A DNA stretch of 64,000 nt. It comes from Mytilus trossulus. Lineage: Eukaryota; Mollusca; Bivalvia; Mytilida; Mytilidae. The stretch spans positions 35,602,692 to 35,666,691 of the forward strand of contig NC_086380.1 of the NCBI RefSeq assembly GCF_036588685.1. The letters run 5' to 3'. Positions 46,515 to 64,000 of the stretch are shown here, piece after piece (position 1 is the stretch's first letter; each line of letters begins with the position of its first letter). Position numbers and translations under genes: made by a program. The notes under the pieces were generated by a model. The model saw only the letters and a program-made list of their open reading frames with translations. It did no database searches and was not told the DNA's origin.

Positions 46515-48005
46515 AACAAAACATGAGCTGGAGATATAAAAGCAGTGTTGTAGATCTAAAGTACAGCGCCAGTGATGAACTCAAAGTCCGATGCTGAAAA
46601 TAATAACTCCAGCGCTGTAGATATCAATTTCAGCCCTGCAAATGAAAACTCTACCAATGTAAACATTTCAAATATCTAACGCTGGAGAAACATAGTTGAG
46701 TGATGTATGTCCCAAGCTTAGCGTTAGAAATGAACAGTCAAGAGCTGGAGATGTAAAGTGCAGTGCTGGATATCTTTAGTTTAGCACTGGAGATAACATT
46801 TTAGTTCAGTGCTGGAAATGAAGAGTCCAGCGCTGTATACTAATACAAAAATATATATCAAGTTCAATGCTGTATTTTATAAAGTCCAACGCTGAAAAGG
46901 TAACACCTAGCGCTATAATTCAACATATTTGAAGATATAAAGTTGATAGCTTAGATATATTTATAGTCAAGTGTTTTAGATAATGTCCAACACCATAGAT
47001 ACAAAGTCAGGATTTGTAAGATGCAAATTCCAGCGCAAGAGATAAGAAATCATCACTGGAAATGTAACATCTAGCGCTGTAAACATATCTGCAGATAAAA
47101 GTTAACTGCGCTTGAGATTGTGTACAACTGTGGAAAGCAACTGACAACGGTTGGGTTGTATCCTAGTATACCAAGTTTGGCGCCGTATACTAGTACATAA
47201 GGTTCAGCTCTGCAAATGTAAAGCATATCGCTGTAGACATACCTTGAGATACCGTATAAATTGGTGTGCTATAGATATATACAGTCTTGAAAGCTATTTA
47301 GATAACGTCAAACGCTGGTGATACAAAATCTAGCGCTTGAGATGTAAGTGCCAGCTTCGTAGTAACAAAGATCAGTGTCTGAGTTGCCAATTCCAACGCT
47401 AGAGATGAAAAGGCCAACGAATTCGAAAGAGATGAAAGGTATTTTCATTCAAGCGTTTGATTTGTATAGTCAATCTGCGCTGTAGATATAAAGTACATAT
47501 CTGTTAATATAATTTACAGCGCTGAAGTTGAAAAGTCTGACGATGTACAAGCGAGAAAATCAATCTCGTTGAGATGATCAACAATAATCTTTAAATATCG
47601 AGATCCAAGCGCTTTAAATATTAAGTTGAGCGTTGTAGATGGTATATCAAGAGCTCGAGATTTTCAGTTCAGTTTTGGAGATGCCAATTTCAGCACTGGA
47701 GATGTAAAGACCGACTCTAAACATATCAGGTCGAGTACTAGTATTGTAGATATAAATTGAAGCGTTAGATTAACGATGTGATTTCAAGCGCTGGGGATGC
47801 ACAATCCAGTGCTAGATATGTGAAGTTCGGCGCTGTTAGTGTAGAGTCAAGAGTTAGAGATAAAAAGTCTAAAGCTAGAGATTTTGAATGCGTTGCTGTA
47901 GTACTTAAGTCCAGCGCTGGATATGAAATTAAGATCTGTATCCATTAAGTCTCGAGTTGTATATATCAACTCCAGCTTTGCAAATGTAAGGCCTAGCATT
48001 GTAAA
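46515..48005. repeat. 1.5-kb degenerate minisatellite of an AGCGCTGGAGAT motif
   Basis: Words such as 'ccagcgctgtagatat', 'agagctggagatgtaaagt', 'cagtgctggaaatgaagagt', 'ccagcgctggatatgaaatt' and 'tagcgcttgagatgtaagtg' recur every 20-45 bases through the whole block, with a core approximating AGCGCTGGAGATRTAAAGT and a basic period near 21. Copies are strongly diverged, so this is old. There is no open frame. It fills most of the space upstream of the Ig receptor start. Confidence 0.8.
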
Positions 48006-48416
48006 TGTAAAACATTATTCTTTCCAAATGAAATAACATCCGCCGGAAAAAAACACTTTACATATGAGATCATAAGATTCTTTCCGGAGGAAATTATTTC
48101 ACTGTTAGATATTTTCCATTTCATGTTAAGCCTAGGTGAAGATGTAAAGATGAAGTATAAACATCCGACAGCGAAATATATAAATATATCCTAAGATATT
48201 TCTCTTATGGCGGGAAAATAAAAATCCCAGTCAACATTCCTGTAGATATAAAGACGAATGCTTTAGATACAATCAAACGCTTAAGATGCAAAAAAAACAA
48301 GACTGACGAAATAAGATTATATCCTTAGTTAATTTTGCATTCAAAAGAGGGGGAGGGATACTCTCCAGAAATTTTTTAGAGATCTTTAGAGAATATAGGC
48401 TCGATTTTATAATAGC

Positions 48417-48444
48417 ATGGAAGTAATACAATATTACTTCCATG
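48417..48444. repeat. Perfect small palindrome
   Basis: 'atggaagtaat' pairs with 'attacttccat' around 'acaat'-type centre bases. It is a possible hairpin with no gene to terminate nearby. Confidence 0.6.
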
Positions 48445-48622
48445 ATAATAGCTACCATTTTCTATTTCTAAATTATGGAAGTATTTTCTTAAAGCAATTA
48501 ATTGAATGATAAATAAAATTCCCTATCCAAGAGAAACTTAATTTTTTCATCAAGTAAGAAATTATTAGATAACTATTTACTCTACTTTCAAAAATATTTT
48601 AATATATATTGTTTAATTCATT

Positions 48623-48766
48623 TTAAATTAAGGGTATAATAACCGGCATTTTTCTGCTTAGATGAATAAGGGTTTTATACTGGTAGTCTTCTGAAGTTGG
48701 AACATATTGGAATTCTACGTCAGGGACAAAACTGTTCTGCTTCTGCAGTTTGGGTGCCGCCATCAT
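48623..48766 (-). CDS. Short ORF, possible first coding exon of an unseen gene
   Basis: A 47-codon minus-strand frame starts MMAAPKLQKQNSFVPDVEFQ and continues YVPTSEDYQYKTLIHLSRKM. It has a good start context (AAAATG-like, then ATGGCGGC), and its composition differs from the AT-driven random frames around it. A weak donor 'gttatt' follows codon 41 at 48644. No continuation was found between here and the Ig gene. I do not recognise the protein. It could be a first exon of a gene lying elsewhere, a relic, or chance. Confidence 0.3.
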   Translation of the reverse strand: MMAAPKLQKQNSFVPDVEFQYVPTSEDYQYKTLIHLSRKMPVIIPLI

Positions 48767-50837
48767 TTCTAATTATTCTGCCACGTTTGGTCAAACAACG
48801 GTTTGCGCATACGCTAATTTAGAAGGAATTTATAAAAAAAAAAAAAAAACAACATCATAACAGACAACGGTGCTGTACAAGAAAAATAATGTGCTAGTAA
48901 AAACAAGCTGATATAGATTAATCCGGTTTCACTAATTAACGACAAGAAGAATTTTAGCGACAAGAATTGAAGAATTATTTTAGAGACAAGAAAACATTTG
49001 TTTTTATTATTTAAATTACTTATTCCAATAAATATTAAGAGAACATGGAAAAGAAAACAATTTTAGTGACAAGAAAGTTGATATTGATAGAGAAAAAAAA
49101 TAAACATTTATTTACATGATATGTTTATCATTTATCATGTATAACAGCAAGTATTACGTCAACCTGTCGTATTATGATGTTACTTTTCCTTGTGTTTTAA
49201 AACAATAATATATTTATCTTTTTTTTAAACTCGCGGATCTCTTCGTACAATATATAATCAGAGACATATAATACAATATATGTCTCTGATATAATAAACT
49301 TGCAAAATATATAATTTATGCATCATTGTCCAGAAAATACAGACACAAATGTTGAAATACAAAGAACTGAAATAAAAAAAGAAATAAATATTTTTCATCA
49401 TTTCATTTTGTGTATTGCCTCATTTAACAATATTAATCATGTTTATGCATATTGATTGAAGATTAAAAGAAGCCGGTTAATGACAATTTTGAGTTTCACT
49501 TTTTTCAATGATTGTATATTCTGGCAAGTGTAATTGTAACGTTATATAGTCTGATGCGTGTACAAAGTTGAGGGTGTTAATTAGGTGTTATTGTAGCAAT
49601 AAAACCAGGGACACGCGCCTCGATCGTTAATCTCATTTGATGTTTCATATTGTGTGTAATGTTATTACCTTTGGGTGAAGCCACAACTAATGTTGTTCAT
49701 ATCTGAATTCTATATTTCATGTTTTTGTTTCGATAAATCCGTCAAGGGAAAGTAGAAAAATCTTATGCTTTTATTTCCAAATAAAGCGTGTGCATTTACT
49801 ATGCTCAGCCTCTACCAAGCTGACTGATCCCATTCAGCTTCAAGTTATGTTTTGTAGAAAGTAAATTGTCAGCATTTCAGTCGTATTCTTGCAAAATCCA
49901 TTCCTTCCTCGCAAATGTTTAATTTCAATATGATAAATGTTTAATTTCAATATGATAAAAAAAGATATTAATTTATTTCTGTCCGTATATTAAAAAAAAT
50001 GCTTATTTCTTGACATTTAATAAAAAAAAAATATTCCAGTCTCGTATAGGGGTCCTTGGATAAAATCATTCCCCTCGAGCAAATGCGCTGCACGATGATA
50101 TTTGGATGTTTGTTGAATTTCGCGGACTTTTAACATTGTGGAATTGGGTTGTCTCCCATGAAAGATGTCTGCGCCCATAAGACGATGTTACAAAATAATA
50201 AGAATAGCTGTAATACCCAAATCACGGCAATATTCATCCACCGTGTCTGGTATATATCAAATAATTTAATATGCTGTAAACTAGTACAGAAAATTGTGGT
50301 GAACAATTACTGCGTTATGAAATGCAGATGTTGTCAAGGTCAATCCCCCTTTTCCTATTGATTAAACTAGTTCCTGGAAATGGGGGTTATCTCCCATTAT
50401 TGAAAAACAAGAAATATGTATTGAAAATGATTAAAATGTTATTTCTAATTGTGCTGTCATGGTGCAACAGATCAACTACCAGTCTTTCTTATGTCAGAGG
50501 CAAAAAAAGGGGGGCGTCTTTGGTCCCCGTTTATTATATTTATTATTATCATGGTCATACGTCTAAGTTGTCTTATCCTTATTTAAAAATCTGTCCCTTT
50601 GACCCAAGAATCTGTCCTGCTTGAGCTTTTAATGTCATACAACAATCACTTTTCCATTGTGGCATCAGATAATTTCTATTATGACCTCAGAACTTTGATG
50701 ATAAATGTCCAGGAATGGTGAATTAATAGTGAAAAGGTGTATTGTTATATTGGAAACGGTCCAAAAACTTCTTGAAAGAGCAAGATTTGATTTTACCATT
50801 AATGTCCATCAATACAATTTGACAAAATTGATTTTTG
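48767..50837. other. Intergenic stretch upstream of thioredoxin reductase
   Basis: A small hairpin 'atcagagacatata'/'tatatgtctctgat' lies at 49257-49292. The direct repeat 'gtttaatttcaatatgataa' occurs twice at 49917-49958. The missing first exon(s) of the thioredoxin reductase may lie here or in 51436-52405, but I could not identify them. Confidence 0.4.
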
Positions 50838-51435
50838 TTAAGGTTCATCATAACAAATGGACAAATATGGCTGTATTTTCACCTCAAAAACTACTCTGTG
50901 TACAGACTTACCTGTGCTCTTTGGAAAGTTTTAATGCCTAGCATCCACTAGATATATAAAAGTTAAATGCATTTTGTGTTTAAGAAAAATAAAACCTTTC
51001 TTGGTTTTTTGTGGGCATTTTTTTTCCTTTCTGCAGAGGGTGCAAAAATAAACAAACACCTGAATTACTTTGATACTGTCCACTCACTTACTCAGATAAA
51101 CTCTTTAACTCACCTGTAGTTGTGAAGATACCTAGTGTCCATGTCAATTAAGGACAGTGAAAACAATACAAACCCTTTTTTTACCTGAGGGAGCATCTCA
51201 TAGTTGTACCACAACTTAGTCATTTTTCACACCTTTTGCATAAAGGAAAAAAAATGCCCATCAAAATCCAAAAGAGATTTTATCTTTCTGAAACACAAAA
51301 TGCATTTAACTTTATTATATCTAGTGGATGCTAGGCATTAAAACTTTTCCAACTTTACAGGTAAGTCTGCACTCAGAGTAATTTTTGACATGTAAATACA
51401 GCCATATTTGACCGTTCGTTATGATGAACCTTAAG
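50838..51435. repeat. Large inverted repeat, ~197-bp arms
   Basis: Left arm 50838-51033 ('ttaaggttcatcataacaaa ... gcattttttttccttt') is complementary to right arm 51238-51435 at roughly 85-90% by eye, with a spacer of about 200 bases. Shared markers are 'ttaatgcctagcatccacta', 'aatgcattttgtgttt' and 'cagacttacctgt'. It may be a foldback transposon. If transcribed with the reductase gene it would form a long RNA hairpin. Confidence 0.85.
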
Positions 51436-51486
51436 AAAAATAAAATATTTTAATTTGAGAGATATAATATATAATATGTATAAAAT

Positions 51487-51660
51487 TGAGAATGGAAATG
51501 GGGAATGTGTCAAAGAAACCACAACCCGATCAAAGTAAAAAACAACAGCAGAAGGTCACCAACAGGTCTTCAATGTAGCAAGAAATTCATGCACCCGGAG
51601 GCGTCCCTCAGCTGCCCCCTTAACAAATATATACTAGTTCAGTGATAATGAACCCCATAC
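51487..51660 (-). repeat. Inverted family D copy
   Basis: 'attgagaatggaaatgggga', 'gcagaaggtcaccaacagg' and 'cacccggaggcgtccctcag' are the reverse complement of family D markers. Confidence 0.75.
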
Positions 51661-52405
51661 TTATTTCCAAATTGTACACAAGAAACTAAAATTAAAATAA
51701 TACAAGACTAACCAAGGCCAGAGGCTCCTGACTTGGGACAGGCACAAAAATGCGGCGGAGTTAAACATAATTGTGAGATCTCAACCCTTTCCCTATATAT
51801 ACCTCTAGCCAATGTAGAAAAGTAAACGCATAACAGTACGCACATTAAAATTCAGTTCAAGAGAAGTCCAAGTCTGATGTCAGAAGATGTAACCAAAAAA
51901 AATAACGAAATGACAATAATACATATATATATAACATGTATAACAACATGTATGTATTTTTCCTCACTGCAAAAGATGGACAAGGAGGTCAGTCATGCCC
52001 TTTACTGTCAGGCATCACACTGTTAAACAATGAATAGGCAATCATGAGAAAAATCCATACTGGGTATCCCAATACTGGTAATTAGTGTTTTTATTATTGT
52101 GAAAAATATGACAGGGTAAATTATGATTGCAATAATCAAACATGCTTTTGAAATTTTTTATGTATGATTCAAACAGGGTTGTTCTGAATATTGCAAAAAC
52201 TGAAATCTCATTTTAGTTGCTATTATTAAAAGCCAGTATTGGTACCTTCGACGTAACGATACAGATACAGATAAATGCATGCAATAATTTCTAAATTTAC
52301 ACTATCAGATAATACACATTCAATTGTTTTTATGTGTGATTACTTAATTTTTATTTCAGTAGGTAGAGCCTTTAACTTTATGATTTAGATGCTATTACAT
52401 TATAG

Positions 52406-63812
<11,407 letters not shown>

Positions 63813-64000
63813 GTATTAAGTTATTCTTATCTCCCTTGCTTTATAATGCTTTATATAAGTTTCAGATTTACCAAGTAAATGACCAAATTATACTAAATTT
63901 AATCGTAAAATGACTTTCATTAGACATGCCAACTTTATTTTAATACTTCAAATAGAAAATATATTTGACTTACCAATGTCAGTCAAATTTTGAAAGAATG

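Noticed and set aside
52361..52405. Earlier acceptor for TXNRD exon a after 'tttttatttcag'
   Set aside because: The pyrimidine tract is better, but the frame then meets a TGA before the conserved coding sequence and has no ATG after it.

Overview
The window looks like nuclear DNA of a marine bivalve, most probably a mussel (Mytilus). It is AT-rich, its genes are split by GT-AG introns, and it is packed with dispersed repeats of a kind I associate with mussel genomes. The genus is an inference; no marker gene was available to confirm it. No rRNA, tRNA, CRISPR array or bacterial-type operon was seen.

Two real genes were found, arranged head to head. (1) On the minus strand, 45756 down to 9999, is a complete 16-exon gene for a type I immunoglobulin-superfamily receptor. 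I assembled it by hand: signal peptide, nine Ig-type domains each on one exon, one transmembrane helix, and a tail of about 96 residues with several tyrosine motifs. All joins keep one reading frame: 3066 coding bases, 1021 residues plus stop. Four of the nine domains (D4, D6, D8, D9) have lost both cysteines of the usual Ig disulfide, and D7 has lost one. The tail carries YNDL, SSYEEI and NIYQNM motifs, so the protein looks like a signalling receptor with an unusual ectodomain. (2) On the plus strand, 52406 to beyond 63812, are twelve consecutive exons of a thioredoxin reductase of the animal, glutathione-reductase-like type. The FAD motif, the CVNVGC redox centre, the NADPH-binding loop and the second FAD motif are present. 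The N-terminal exon(s) were not identified, and the C-terminal dimerisation region lies past the window edge.

Layout: 1-9236 is repeat-rich flank (a ground-down tandem repeat, a 602-bp duplication, a hAT-like element carrying an inserted tandem dimer, and a MITE). 9237-45756 is the Ig gene and its large introns. The introns hold a seven-copy 355-bp tandem array, several reverse-transcriptase remnants, a Tc1-type relic, a decayed copy of Ig exon D2 split by a hAT element with a clean 8-bp target duplication, and a 120-bp hairpin. 45757-52405 is the intergenic space, with a 1.5-kb degenerate AGCGCTGGAGAT-type repeat, a short minus-strand ORF that could be a first exon, and a ~600-bp inverted repeat. 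52406-64000 is the thioredoxin reductase gene, whose introns carry at least five small inverted-repeat elements.

The two genes have no obvious functional link. The main biological interest is the receptor: its expanded and partly disulfide-free Ig series, and the transposon-driven remodelling of its introns. All joins are manual and should be tested against transcripts.
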